From the NCBI GenBank assembly GCA_965238265.1, contig OZ250185.1, positions 1,922,001 to 1,986,000 on the forward strand: a stretch of DNA of 64,000 nt, given 5' to 3'. The notes under the pieces were generated by a model that did not search any database, was not told where the DNA came from, and saw only the letters and a program-made list of their open reading frames with translations. The position numbers and the translations under genes were made by a program. Within the stretch, counting starts at the first letter, position 1. Each line of letters begins with the position of its first letter. This stretch comes from JAJDUF01 sp965238265 (GTDB lineage: Bacteria > Chloroflexota > UBA11872 > UBA12225 > JAJDUF01). Shown one piece after another: positions 24,281 through 33,239 of this stretch.

Positions 24281-24806
24281 TACGTCCCCCGCTCTTGCGA
24301 ATCAAGCGCACGTGCTCCAAGCGCATGCCGCGGTCTACGGCTTTGCACATGTCGTAGACGGTCAGCCCGGCAATCGAGACCGCCGTCAGCGCTTCCATCT
24401 CCACTCCGGTCTTGCCGGTGGTGCGGACCTCGGCTTCAAGCAGCAAGCGTGACTGGGCGCGGTCCCAGTCGAAGCGCAGGGTGGCGCTGGTCAGCGGCAA
24501 CGGATGACACAGCGGGATTAGCTCCGGCGTCTTCTTGGCCGCCATGATACCGGCCACTTGTGCCACCCCCAGCACGTCGCCCTTCCTGAGCACTTGGCCC
24601 GCCGGGGCGCCATCGGCCGTGCTTGCTTGTTGTGCAGATGATAGTCCTGCCTGCTGGGCAATAATCAACTCCAGTGTCGCCGGCTCCATCACCAACTCTG
24701 CCCGCGCGACGGCCGCACGCTGGGTGTCGGGCTTCGTGCCCACGTCCACCATGCGTGCCCGGCCGGCAGCATCGAGGTGCGTCAGCGATCCAGGAGCAGT
24801 GCTCAT
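24258..24806 (-). CDS. moaC: Cyclic pyranopterin monophosphate synthase
   Basis: A 182-residue MoaC of typical length, acting in the first steps of molybdenum cofactor synthesis with MoaA. Conserved segments are LTHLDAAGRARMVDVG, the core AAKKTPELIPLCHPLPL and the active-site TGKTGVEMEALTAVSIAGLTVYDMCKA. No other moa gene is adjacent, so the pathway is dispersed. Start ATG 24806 matches the family N-terminus. Confidence 0.93.
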   Translation of the reverse strand: MSTAPGSLTHLDAAGRARMVDVGTKPDTQRAAVARAELVMEPATLELIIAQQAGLSSAQQASTADGAPAGQVLRKGDVLGVAQVAGIMAAKKTPELIPLCHPLPLTSATLRFDWDRAQSRLLLEAEVRTTGKTGVEMEALTAVSIAGLTVYDMCKAVDRGMRLEHVRLIRKSGGRSGRYESS

Positions 24807-24844
24807 GGTGCCTACTAAGCATACCACGCGGGCCTACTGGTGGC

Positions 24845-24930
24845 CCCCACACTAACCCTCCCCCGTTGCGACAGGGGAGGGAACATCCCGTCCCCCTACC
24901 GGAGCGGGGGGCCATAGGAGGGCCGGTAGG
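24845..24930. repeat. Composite CCTCCCCC / GTCCCCCT palindromic repeat
   Basis: Same order of two palindromes as at 19806-19911 (CCCTCCCCC...ACAGGGGAGGGAA, then CCGTCCCCCTACC...GGAGCGGGGGGCCATAGG). It lies in the gap between the hydrolase and moaC. Confidence 0.6.
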
Positions 24931-24934
24931 TCTC

Positions 24935-25885
24935 TCAGCGTGCCGGCGCCGCCGGCGCGGGACTGATGGGCACGGCGAGGAGGTCCTCCCCCACGATGAT
25001 GGTCCCGTCGAACACCGCTGCGGCCTCGGCGCACATGCGCTCGCGGAGGCCGGGGGCGAGCACTTGCTCCGTGAGATGCACGAGCACGAGCGTACGCACG
25101 CCGGCCTCCTGGGCCGTGCGGGCCGCATCGAGATGGCCGGAGCAGGAGTCGGTCATGCGGGCGTCGGCTTCCTCGCCATTGATGAAGTGGCACATGTGCA
25201 GGAGCACGTCGGCTGCTCGCGCCAGCTTGGTCAGGCGCGGCGTCGGTGCGGTATCACCGCTGAACACCACGCTGCCGCCGGCCGTATCCAGCCGGTACGC
25301 GACCGAGTGCAGGTGCGGTTGGCAGTGGCGCGTCTCAGCCACCGTCACTTGCCAATCTGACCGCTGGGTCTGCACCACCTTACCACCCATTGGATTGTGC
25401 CGACCCAGCGTGTCATCGGTACCGGATACATTGGTCCCATCCTGGACTTCCGTGACGAGGGGCTGCGGTCGCTGCCGCGGCAGCACGCCACCCCGGCGCT
25501 GATAGATCGCCTGGCTGCCACCGTGCTGGGTCCTGCCCTCCAGGTCCGGTCCCCAGACGCCAGTCTCGTCGAAGAGCAGGCGCGTCATCCGCGCCACGCC
25601 GCGGGGGCCGCAGACCGACAGATCGGGGATGCGGCCGGCGCCTTGATCCCAACGGGTGAGCACCAAGTAGGGGTAGTCATTGCAGTGGTCGTAGTGGAGG
25701 TGGGTGAGAAACAGGTGGGTAACTTGTGTAGGAGCGACGCCGGCTTCCAGCAGCCGCCGCACTGCTCCGGGGCCGCAGTCGAAGAGCAGCAGATCATCGC
25801 CACACTCGACCAGAAAGCTCGCGCCGGCCCGATCGGGCAGCGGGGTCGGCGTACCCGTACCAAGTAGCCTGAGTCGTAGGATCAT
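24935..25885 (-). CDS. Metallo-beta-lactamase-fold hydrolase (RNase Z / arylsulfatase-like group)
   Basis: A 316-residue MBL-fold hydrolase. Zinc-binding landmarks are THLHYDH, the histidine in ETRHC...H, SGDTAPT (metal-bridging Asp) and SGHL near residue 260. The N-terminus LRLLGTGTPTPLPDRAG is typical of the RNase Z/ElaC-like branch. Start ATG 25885 has GGAG five bases upstream. A loop of about 15 residues (LGRHNPMGGKVVQTQ) is encoded by a mobile-looking palindromic repeat (25363-25409) and is likely to protrude from the fold. It could be tRNA-processing or small-molecule hydrolysing; I cannot decide. Confidence 0.8.
   Translation of the reverse strand: MILRLRLLGTGTPTPLPDRAGASFLVECGDDLLLFDCGPGAVRRLLEAGVAPTQVTHLFLTHLHYDHCNDYPYLVLTRWDQGAGRIPDLSVCGPRGVARMTRLLFDETGVWGPDLEGRTQHGGSQAIYQRRGGVLPRQRPQPLVTEVQDGTNVSGTDDTLGRHNPMGGKVVQTQRSDWQVTVAETRHCQPHLHSVAYRLDTAGGSVVFSGDTAPTPRLTKLARAADVLLHMCHFINGEEADARMTDSCSGHLDAARTAQEAGVRTLVLVHLTEQVLAPGLRERMCAEAAAVFDGTIIVGEDLLAVPISPAPAAPAR
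25363..25409. repeat. 47-bp palindromic element, copy 1 (inside MBL-fold gene)
   Basis: On the minus strand this reads GCTGGGTCGGCACAATCC...GGTGGTGCAGACCCAGC, with imperfect terminal inverted repeats and core ATGGGTGGTAAGG. It aligns almost base for base with the intergenic copy at 26165-26211. It sits in an open frame and encodes LGRHNPMGGKVVQTQ. Confidence 0.85.
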
Positions 25886-26164
25886 GTTGGCTCCGTATCC
25901 GTCCTCTGCTAGTGGCGTAGCTAGTGTGCCATAGCCGGCACTGGAGTTGGAGCAGCTGGTCATGAATGATGCCCCTACGCAATGCCCACGAGGCATCCTG
26001 ATTCTGCGCTGGGCGTAAGCTCTCAGCGGACCGTGCCGGTTCTCGACGGACAGGGGCCTGCTCTCAAGGCCTGGCGCCAACTGCGGACCCGGCTACTGCT
26101 ACCCTTTGGAGAGCACGAGTCGCCCTTGCGTTCACAGAGCAGGCCGGCGACCGAACGATGACAC

Positions 26165-26211
26165 GCCAGGTCGGCACAATCCGATGGATGGTAAGGTGGT
26201 GCCGACCTGGC
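26165..26211. repeat. 47-bp palindromic element, copy 2 (intergenic)
   Basis: GCCAGGTCGGCACAATCC ... AAGGTGGTGCCGACCTGGC, with near-perfect terminal inverted repeats, ten bases before the start of the GT39-type gene. The same family lies inside genes at 25363-25409, 31218-31263 and 50283-50327. The rest of the gap 25886-26221 shows no gene. Confidence 0.85.
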
Positions 26212-26221
26212 GGTCAGAGGC

Positions 26222-29104
26222 ATGATCCAGCGCGTGTCCTTGCAGCTTCCAACCGTCTACCGTGCAGTCCACCGGGCCACGTGGTTGCACGTGCTCATCA
26301 TTCTAGGCGCCGGCAGCGCCCTCCGCTGGCCGCTCTTGGCTCTGGCGCCCTTTTTCACCACCGATAGCCGCTGCTGCTACTACCACTACGCCGCCAACCA
26401 GTTCCTCGCCGGCCAGCCCTTCGACTCCGGACTGCACCTTCCGCCCGGCTATTCCCTCTTCCTGGCAGCCATCCTCGCGGTCACCGACGGCAGCACTTCC
26501 GCTGCCGTGCTCGTCCAGCATCTCTTGGGTCTTGCTGCCGGCTTGCTGGTCTATCTCATTGGGCGCCGCTTGTTTGGGCCGCTGGTCGGCCTCGCGGCCG
26601 CGCTGCTGACCGTGCTCGACGTGGAGCTGGCGCTGTACGAGCACGCCGTGATGACCGAGACGCTTTTTGCCTTGCTGCTGCTCTGTGCCCTCGCTCTGGT
26701 CCTATTGCGCTTGCCCGGCTCCATCTGGCTGAAGGTGGCGGGCTTTGGGCTGCTGGCCGGCGCCGCGACGTTGGTCCGGCCCACCGGGCTATTGCTGCCG
26801 TGCTTGGTGCTGCTCCTGCCGGGACTGGGGCTAGCGAGTAGCCCTACCAGGGCCACTACCAGGCACTCTTGGTACAGGCGGCTCTGGCACGCCAGTCGGC
26901 GAGTACGTCTGACGCTGGTGGCTGTCGTGGGAGCGGCTCTCATCCTGCTCCCGGTGATGGTCTGGAATCAACGGACGCATGGGGTGTTTGCGCTCACCAC
27001 CTCGTTGCAGCGCAACATGCTCTATCGGATCGAGGAAGCCCCCGGTCGCCTGCTGCAGGGGCGTGGTGGCGGAGACCTGCTGCGTGGACGGATCAAGGCA
27101 ACGATCAGTCATCATCCCACGTCGCCTTGGACAGGGCCATATGGCGGGCTGCTGGCGCGCTTTCACCTCTCGAACGAGGCGCTGGATCGGCTGCTTGTGC
27201 GCGTGGCGCTGGACTTCGTACTCGCCGATCCGCTGGCCTATGTCGGCGATACCGTGCGCCGGCTGCCGTTGATCCTGACGGGGAGCGAAGCTACTGCCGT
27301 GGGGCTTGTGCAGTGGGGGCGCCGGGAATACATCATTGCCGGCGGCCCGGGCCAGTTGGGCGTGAACGAGTACGACTACGCGGCTGACCTGGTGATGGCG
27401 CAAGCCTTCGATCAGCGGACGGGGTTCTTGCGCTATAGCCGCTACGCCTGGCCGCTGCTGGGGCTGGCCATCCTGGGAGCAGTTTTCCGGCCTGGTCGTG
27501 CGCTGGTGCCGGCCGCGGTGCTGCTCTATGTCGTGCTCGTGTCTGTAGGAACGAACAACCCGACAGTTCGCTTTCGCTACCCGGTGACCTGGGCGATCTA
27601 TCTCCTCGCCGCGGCTGGCGCGGCCGACCTCTTCACGACGCTCCGCGCCGCGCTGACGACTCCTGCCGGTCATTGGCACGGCCGGTGGCCCACGCCACCG
27701 GTCTGGCTCACAATGCGGCGTGGCCAACTGCCATTGCTTGTCGCACTGCTCGCCACGGTGGTCGTGCTGGTGGCCCTGGCTGCGGGGCGCAGTGCCTTCG
27801 CTCGTCGTCCGCTGGTGGTTCAACCCCTGGCCACACTCAGCGGCACGGGGCCGCCGCTGAGTGCGCTGCTTGATGTTGCGCGTGCCAGCACGCCGCAGCT
27901 GGCACCAGCACCACGGGCCGCGGTCTTGCTTCTCGCCGCCGACCAGGCCGTTGATGTGGTGGGGCCGGCGGATGACCAGCCGGATGGCCAGAGCGATCAG
28001 GCCATCCTGCTCGCGCTTGGTCAGGAGGTGGATGGCCAGCGCGTAACCTTCGTTGAACTCCGGGACTCTGCCGGTACCATTTGGGATACGACGGGGTGGT
28101 ATGGCGCTCTACTCGTCTTCCAGCTTGAAGGTGGCGCGGTACTGTCGCCGCGGGCTGTACCAGGGCTTTTGCCCCCGCAACTACTTCGTGGTGACCATCT
28201 TCTGCTCCTCGCCGCCGCGATGAACACGCCGGCCTTTCGCGAGGTGACTCTCCATTTCCGCGATGGTCGAAGCCGTGCGTATCCGATTGATACAGACCCC
28301 TTGCCAGCTAGCCATGTAGCCTCTACCCAGGAGCTGACGCCGGAGCAATGGCTGGCGAGCTACTCGGCACCGGACGCTCGCGTCGCCGTCATACACCGGG
28401 AAGTGGGCATGATTATGGCGGCAAACTTGGCCCCCCACGCTGCACTGCAGTCCATTGAGCTACCGGCCGATGACCGGGCCGCGATCCGCAAGTGGCTGCA
28501 CGCTGGAACGCTGGAACGCTACGCTATCCAGTACGTCTGGGTGGGTAACTCTGTGGCTCTCAAGGGTGAAGCGGCTACCGCCGTGCGCGACCCCACCCGC
28601 CTGCGTCCGGTTCTGCTCCAGGTGCATTCTGGCGAGTGCCCGGTGCGCTGGCGGGGCTTGTTCGTCGTCGCCAGCTCCGCAGCGGCGACCGGCGCCCCGC
28701 TGGTACCGCTGACTATCCCGCACCCGCTCCGTGACGACGAGTTTCAGGGAGCGCTCCGCTTTGGCGCCGGAGCGGCCGGGCCGCTAGCGCCGGGCAGCGC
28801 AACGACGGTGTGGCTGGAAGTGACTAACCGGAGTACGCAGCGTTGGTACGGGACGTGCAGTAGCCCGGCCTATCCGGTAGGGGTAGCGGTGGAGGGGCGG
28901 CGCTCGCCGGAGACCCCCTGGTCGCTCGCTGGGGAGGCGCTGCTGACGCACGACCTACCGGCCGGAGGGACGGCCGAGGTGGCGGTGGAGATCACTGCCC
29001 CGCGCGAAGCGGGTCGGTACGAGCTGCGAGCACGCCTCGTCCAGCGGCCGGATCGCGTCTCGCCCACTACGCCGGCTACCGCGAGCCTGGTGGTCTCGGA
29101 TTAG
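26222..29104 (+). CDS. GT39/ArnT-like membrane glycosyltransferase with large C-terminal extracytoplasmic region
   Basis: A 960-residue protein. Residues 20-520 contain about ten to twelve hydrophobic segments, with the PMT/ArnT-like first loop (FTTDSRCCYYHYAANQFLAG, acidic residue after TM1) and the LPPGYSLFLA segment. Such enzymes move a sugar from a polyprenyl-phosphate donor to an acceptor on the outer face of the membrane. Residues 540-960 are soluble, lie outside if the topology is as usual, and end in two beta-sandwich-like segments (LEVTNRSTQRWYG; AVEITAPREAGRYELRARL). This C-terminal addition is longer than in typical family members. The 47-bp element lies just upstream. Confidence 0.7.
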   Translation: MIQRVSLQLPTVYRAVHRATWLHVLIILGAGSALRWPLLALAPFFTTDSRCCYYHYAANQFLAGQPFDSGLHLPPGYSLFLAAILAVTDGSTSAAVLVQHLLGLAAGLLVYLIGRRLFGPLVGLAAALLTVLDVELALYEHAVMTETLFALLLLCALALVLLRLPGSIWLKVAGFGLLAGAATLVRPTGLLLPCLVLLLPGLGLASSPTRATTRHSWYRRLWHASRRVRLTLVAVVGAALILLPVMVWNQRTHGVFALTTSLQRNMLYRIEEAPGRLLQGRGGGDLLRGRIKATISHHPTSPWTGPYGGLLARFHLSNEALDRLLVRVALDFVLADPLAYVGDTVRRLPLILTGSEATAVGLVQWGRREYIIAGGPGQLGVNEYDYAADLVMAQAFDQRTGFLRYSRYAWPLLGLAILGAVFRPGRALVPAAVLLYVVLVSVGTNNPTVRFRYPVTWAIYLLAAAGAADLFTTLRAALTTPAGHWHGRWPTPPVWLTMRRGQLPLLVALLATVVVLVALAAGRSAFARRPLVVQPLATLSGTGPPLSALLDVARASTPQLAPAPRAAVLLLAADQAVDVVGPADDQPDGQSDQAILLALGQEVDGQRVTFVELRDSAGTIWDTTGWYGALLVFQLEGGAVLSPRAVPGLLPPQLLRGDHLLLLAAAMNTPAFREVTLHFRDGRSRAYPIDTDPLPASHVASTQELTPEQWLASYSAPDARVAVIHREVGMIMAANLAPHAALQSIELPADDRAAIRKWLHAGTLERYAIQYVWVGNSVALKGEAATAVRDPTRLRPVLLQVHSGECPVRWRGLFVVASSAAATGAPLVPLTIPHPLRDDEFQGALRFGAGAAGPLAPGSATTVWLEVTNRSTQRWYGTCSSPAYPVGVAVEGRRSPETPWSLAGEALLTHDLPAGGTAEVAVEITAPREAGRYELRARLVQRPDRVSPTTPATASLVVSD

Positions 29105-29241
29105 GCCCAGTCTTGAGGCCATATCATCAAGATTGCACAGACCTGTAACATCTCCGGCCCTCCCGGCCAAGTAGTTTTATAAGGCCAGGAGAAGTTGGCA
29201 GCCTCGGCTGCGAGGGCCTAGCCGGGTGACGGGAGAGGCGC

Positions 29242-29943
29242 GTGACGCGAGAGGTGGCGCACGGTGCGCCGGTGACTGTCTCGGAGACTGCCGATGACGA
29301 CGCCAGAGCCGCACCACCTGTATCCAGCGGATCGTGCGGCTCTGGCGCGTCACCAGGTGCCGTCTTGGGCACCGCAATTGAGCGCGACTTTGTGAGTCTT
29401 CAGCGCGCGGTGGAGCTGCTCGTGTGGTGCTTCCTCGTGCGACAGGGTCGTCCGCTCAACCATGCGGCGCTCCGTACTACCGCGGAAGACGTACTCCAAG
29501 AGGCTATCGCCCGCGTCCTGAAGCGGTCGGCGGCGTATGATCCGCAGCGCTCGGCCCACGCCTGGGTGGTTGGGTTTGCCATCAAGGTGCTCCAGGAGCG
29601 GCGGCGGCGTGAGCTACGCGAGCAGCAGTATCTCGCTGCCGATACTGGCAGTGATTCCCCGGGGGCAGAGCGTACTCCCGACGCACTGCTGGAGCGCGTC
29701 AGCGACCTGGCAACGACCGACCGGCAAGGGCTGCTGGAGCTGCTCGATCTCGTGAACGCTACCGACCGGCGAGTCCTCACGTTGCGGTTTGTGTATCGGC
29801 TGCGCGGGCTAGAGTTGGCACAGGCGTTGGGTATCTCTCACGGCGCCGCGCGCACGCGGGTGAGCCGGGCGTTGAGCCACTTGGCCACTGCCTATCACCG
29901 GGCCGACCGGTTCGCTGGAGATGGCGCGGCAGAGGAGGGTTAG
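29242..29943 (+). CDS. Sigma-70 family (ECF-type) RNA polymerase sigma factor
   Basis: A 233-residue sigma factor. Region 2 spans about residues 45-115 (DFVSLQRAVELLVW, EDVLQEAIARVLKR). Region 4 spans 155-215 (LLDLVNATDRRVLTLRFVYR, then the helix-turn-helix LAQALGISHGAARTRVSRAL). An N-terminal extension of about 40 residues is low in order. The GTG start has GGGAGAGG immediately 5'. It heads a four-gene same-strand unit with an anti-sigma-like membrane protein (2-bp gap) and an ABC transporter, so it probably controls this operon. No clear promoter is visible in 29105-29241. Confidence 0.82.
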   Translation: MTREVAHGAPVTVSETADDDARAAPPVSSGSCGSGASPGAVLGTAIERDFVSLQRAVELLVWCFLVRQGRPLNHAALRTTAEDVLQEAIARVLKRSAAYDPQRSAHAWVVGFAIKVLQERRRRELREQQYLAADTGSDSPGAERTPDALLERVSDLATTDRQGLLELLDLVNATDRRVLTLRFVYRLRGLELAQALGISHGAARTRVSRALSHLATAYHRADRFAGDGAAEEG

Positions 29944-29945
29944 CG

Positions 29946-31181
29946 ATGCCAGATACCAATGGCGTAGACCCTGAGCTACAGCGGGAGCTGGTGCTGTGCC
30001 GCTATGTGCAGGCATTTGACCATGGGGACTTGGCTGCCCTGGCCGCTGCCTTGGCGCAGGCGGCGGACGATCCGGAGCTTGACCGACAGATCATGGCGGT
30101 GAATACGGCCCTGCACAGCGAGGCGGGACTCCGGCCGTTGGCGGAGCCGGCGGCGTTCGCCGCCCGTCGTAGCCGTAATGGTGAGCTTGTTACCGAGACA
30201 GTTGGGGCCGCTGCTGCCGTCGGGCCGGACAGCCGCGCCCAACCGCGCTCGCTAAGGCCGGCGATCAATGGCCGGCAGAAAGGGGAAGAGCCGATGGAAG
30301 TTTCGAGACCGCGTTCCTGGCTGGCGTGGCTGGCCGGCCAGTGGCGCTGGCGGCTGACCGCTGCTGTAGCCGTCGTGGCGGTGCTCCTAGGGGGCGTGCT
30401 GGCGACACCGGCCGGTCGTGCGGTGGCGACGGAGCTGCTTGGGCAGTTCCGGGTGCAGAAGTTCGCGCTCATCACGGTCGCGCCGCAGGACCCGACGGCA
30501 AACTTTGCCAGCCTGGAGCAGCTTGGCACCTTACATGTGCCCGAACATATGCAGGAGGGGAATACGGAGGCAACCGGCGTTGCCGCAGCCGCGGAGCAAG
30601 TCGGCTTTACCGTCCGGCAGCCCGCACACCTCCCCTCCGGACTGTCGGCAGACCCGCAGGCCCACACGACGCTGGCCTCCACGGTGAGCTTCACCGTGGA
30701 GCGGGATAAGGCCCTGGCCTATCTGGCGGAGCAAGGTCACTCCGACATCGCCGTGCCGGAAGCGCTGGACGGCGCCACGATTCACCTGACCATATCGGCG
30801 GCCGTGCTGTTGGCCTACGGTGATGACGCTGGGCAGGTGTCTCTGGTTGTCGGCCAGTCGCCTAGCCCTACGGTGAGTGTGTCCGGCGGTGCGACGCTGG
30901 AGCAGTTCCGCTCGTTCCTGTTGAGCGTGCCGGGCCTCCCGGCCGATACGGTAGCCCAGCTGCGGGCCATTGACGACTGGACGCAGACGTTGCCGATCCC
31001 CGTACCGCAAGATGAGGCCGTCTCCCGGCACGTCACGGTTGCCGGTGCTCCTGGAGTGAGCGTGCAGGATGCCCAGACGCGACACGGGGTCATTCTGTGG
31101 CAGCGTGACGAGATGGTGTATGGAGTTGGCGGAAGCTACGGTGAGCAAGAGCTGCTGGCCGTCGCCGCCTCTCTACAGTAG
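29946..31181 (+). CDS. Putative membrane-bound anti-sigma factor
   Basis: A 411-residue protein with a cytoplasmic-like N-terminus (about 135 residues; EALQ-rich helices but no classic zinc-finger H-x3-C-x2-C), one membrane segment (LTAAVAVVAVLLGGVLATPA at about 140-160) and a 250-residue exterior part. The exterior has a repeated pattern (segments starting FTVRQPAHLPSGLS and HVTVAGAPGVSV) as in DUF4367-like sensor domains. It starts two bases after the sigma factor stop. Single-pass architecture and position support an anti-sigma role; the sequence alone does not prove it. Confidence 0.6.
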   Translation: MPDTNGVDPELQRELVLCRYVQAFDHGDLAALAAALAQAADDPELDRQIMAVNTALHSEAGLRPLAEPAAFAARRSRNGELVTETVGAAAAVGPDSRAQPRSLRPAINGRQKGEEPMEVSRPRSWLAWLAGQWRWRLTAAVAVVAVLLGGVLATPAGRAVATELLGQFRVQKFALITVAPQDPTANFASLEQLGTLHVPEHMQEGNTEATGVAAAAEQVGFTVRQPAHLPSGLSADPQAHTTLASTVSFTVERDKALAYLAEQGHSDIAVPEALDGATIHLTISAAVLLAYGDDAGQVSLVVGQSPSPTVSVSGGATLEQFRSFLLSVPGLPADTVAQLRAIDDWTQTLPIPVPQDEAVSRHVTVAGAPGVSVQDAQTRHGVILWQRDEMVYGVGGSYGEQELLAVAASLQ

Positions 31182-31186
31182 CGACC

Positions 31187-32242
31187 ATGGATTCACGTAC
31201 CGATGGGCCGATGCCCGGCCAGGTCGGCACAGTCCCAAGTAGCGATGGTGGCGCCGACCTGGCTGGGCCAGCCGAGCGGTCGGGATGGGCCATCGAAACC
31301 GAGGGGCTGCGGAAGGTCTATGGCCGCTTCGTAGCCTTGGCAGACCTCACGCTCCGCGTCGCACCCGGTGAGGTCTTCGGCTTTCTCGGCCCGAACGGAG
31401 CCGGCAAGACGACGGCGCTCAAAATCCTGCTCGGCTTGGCCGCCGCGACGAGCGGTAGCGCGCGCGTCCTGGATCGTCCGGTTGGCGACCGGGCCGCGCG
31501 GCGGGACATCGGCTACCTACCGGAGCACTTCCGTTTTCCCGACTGGCTGACCGGCAGCGAATTCGTGGATGTCCATGGCCGCCTCGCCGGGCTGTCGCGC
31601 ACCGAGCGCCGCGAACGGGTGCCCCAGGCGCTGGCCACCGTCGGGCTGACGGCGGCGGCCGGTAAGCAGCTCCGCACCTACTCGAAGGGGATGCAACAGC
31701 GCGTCGGGCTGGCGCAAGCCATTGTCCACCGGCCCACGCTGGTCTTCCTGGACGAGCCAACCTCTGCGCTCGACCCGATTGGCCGCCGCGATGTGCGTAA
31801 TCTGATCAGCCGGCTCCGCGACGAGGGCGTGACGGTCTTCCTCAATTCGCATCTCTTGAGCGAGGTGGAGCTGGTGTGCGACCGCGTGGCCATCGTGAAC
31901 CACGGTCGAGTGGTGCGTTCAGGGGCGTTGGCCGACTTGCTCGCCGGTGAGCATGTGCTGCGGCTCACGGTAGACAGCGCTACCGCGGAGCTTGTGGCGG
32001 CCCTCCGCGCTTGGGGCGCCGTCGAGCGCCTGGACGAGCGGGTGACGACGCCGGAAGCGCCGGCCCGTCAGGAGCTACGGATCGTCACGTCGGGACCGGA
32101 AGTCGCCCCGGCGGTGGCCGCGGCGGTCGTCGAGCAGGGTCGTCAGCTATTCGCATTGGTCCCCGAGCAGCACTCCCTGGAAGAGGTCTTTCTGAGTGCT
32201 CTTGGCGCCGAGGCAAGTGAAGGGGAAGACGCGACGCCATGA
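31187..32242 (+). CDS. ABC transporter ATP-binding protein
   Basis: A 351-residue ABC-2 type ATPase. Walker A is GPNGAGKTTALK, the signature YSKGMQQRVGLAQA and Walker B TLVFLDEPTSALDP; the H-loop is NSHLL. A C-terminal region of about 100 residues follows, as in long ABC-2 ATPases. The first 35 residues are non-conserved, and part of them (QVGTVPSSDGGADLAG) is encoded by a copy of the palindromic element at 31218-31263. The true conserved start is near IETEGLRKVYGRF, so translation might begin later. It is co-transcribed with the permease (four-base overlap) and the sigma/anti-sigma genes. Confidence 0.9.
   Translation: MDSRTDGPMPGQVGTVPSSDGGADLAGPAERSGWAIETEGLRKVYGRFVALADLTLRVAPGEVFGFLGPNGAGKTTALKILLGLAAATSGSARVLDRPVGDRAARRDIGYLPEHFRFPDWLTGSEFVDVHGRLAGLSRTERRERVPQALATVGLTAAAGKQLRTYSKGMQQRVGLAQAIVHRPTLVFLDEPTSALDPIGRRDVRNLISRLRDEGVTVFLNSHLLSEVELVCDRVAIVNHGRVVRSGALADLLAGEHVLRLTVDSATAELVAALRAWGAVERLDERVTTPEAPARQELRIVTSGPEVAPAVAAAVVEQGRQLFALVPEQHSLEEVFLSALGAEASEGEDATP
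31218..31263. repeat. 47-bp palindromic element, copy 3 (within ABC ATPase N-terminus)
   Basis: GCCAGGTCGGCACAGTCC ... GGCGCCGACCTGGC: terminal repeats match the intergenic copy at 26165, the centre is diverged. It is 46 bp and lies in the first 26 codons of the annotated ABC gene without a stop. Confidence 0.7.
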
Positions 32243-33117
32243 GCCATCCCGTCGTCCTCGTCGCGGAGCTGACGGTCCGTGAAGCCGCTCGCCGGCGCAT
32301 TTTCCTGGCCATCATCGTGCTCAGTCTGCTGTACGTGGCGCTCTTTGGCCTCGGGTTCGCCTTCTTGATTGAGGAGATCGAGCGGGAGGAGGCCGCCCGA
32401 CCGGCCTCGGAAGCGGCACAGCAGGCCGTAGCGTTGGTGCCGCCGATCATGACGACCCTGGGCATCTACGGTCTCAACCTCATGGCCGGTGGCGCCGCGC
32501 TGTTCTTGGGCGCCGGCACCCTCGCGGGCGAAGTGGCGTCTGGGCTAATGCAGGTGGTGGCTGCCCGGCCGTTGCGTCGCGGGGATATCGTGGTCGGCAA
32601 ATGGCTAGGCTTGCTGGTCATTGCCACGCTCTACATGGCCGGAACGTTCGCGCTGCTGCTGCTCGTCGTGTGGGTACTGTCGGGCTACACGCCGCCGCTG
32701 CCGCTGCCGGCCATTGGACTGCTCCTGCTGGAGATGGCCTTGCTGCTGGCTATCGCGCTGCTGGGAAGTGCGCTCTTCTCCACGGTGACGAACGGCATCA
32801 TCATCTTCATGCTGTACGGCGCGGCTTGGATCGGCGGGTTTATCGAGCAGATTGGCTCGCTGCTGCAGAGTGACGTCATGGTCAACCTGGGCATTGTCGT
32901 GAGCTTGCTGATGCCCAGCGACATCCTCTGGCGTGCGGCCTCGTTCTACTTGCAGCCGGCCCAGCTGCTCTTGCTGCAGAACGCGGCGGCGAGTGGTAGT
33001 GGCCTGCCGTTCGCCGCGAGTGCGCCCACTGCCCCGGCCATGCTGATCTGGGCCGGCCTGTACAGCGTAGCGGCGTTAGGCGGAGCTATCGCCGTCTTCA
33101 GCCACCGCGACCTGTAG
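32239..33117 (+). CDS. ABC-2 type transporter permease
   Basis: A 292-residue integral membrane protein with about six hydrophobic segments (first RRRIFLAIIVLSLLYVALFG, last MLIWAGLYSVAALGGAIAVF). The amphipathic element TLAGEVASGLMQVVAARPLRRG is characteristic of the NosY/ABC-2 permease family. Its ATG overlaps the ATPase stop by four bases (ATGA), so it is translationally coupled to it. It forms the membrane half of the transporter; the substrate is unknown. The sigma/anti-sigma genes upstream suggest induction by an envelope or toxic-compound signal. Confidence 0.85.
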   Translation: MSHPVVLVAELTVREAARRRIFLAIIVLSLLYVALFGLGFAFLIEEIEREEAARPASEAAQQAVALVPPIMTTLGIYGLNLMAGGAALFLGAGTLAGEVASGLMQVVAARPLRRGDIVVGKWLGLLVIATLYMAGTFALLLLVVWVLSGYTPPLPLPAIGLLLLEMALLLAIALLGSALFSTVTNGIIIFMLYGAAWIGGFIEQIGSLLQSDVMVNLGIVVSLLMPSDILWRAASFYLQPAQLLLLQNAAASGSGLPFAASAPTAPAMLIWAGLYSVAALGGAIAVFSHRDL

Positions 33118-33137
33118 AGTAGCCAGGGGCCAGGACC

Positions 33138-33203
33138 GTCATTGCGGCGCAAGCCGCAATCCAGTACCGAGGGCCTGGACTGCGGCTGCTGCCGCAGTGA
33201 CGA
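33138..33203. repeat. Facing pair of GCGGCGCAAGCCGC-type palindromes
   Basis: GTCATTGCGGCGCAAGCCGC (33138-) with ATCCAG, then CCTGGACTGCGGCTGCTGCC (33174-) with GTGACG. They are two members of the ATTCCCGC family in opposite orientation, 10 bp apart, like REP dimers. They lie in the convergent gap after the permease gene and may stop transcription in both directions. Confidence 0.6.
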
Positions 33204-33239
33204 GACGGGAACCCTTTTACGCCATCACCCGGCGGGTCA

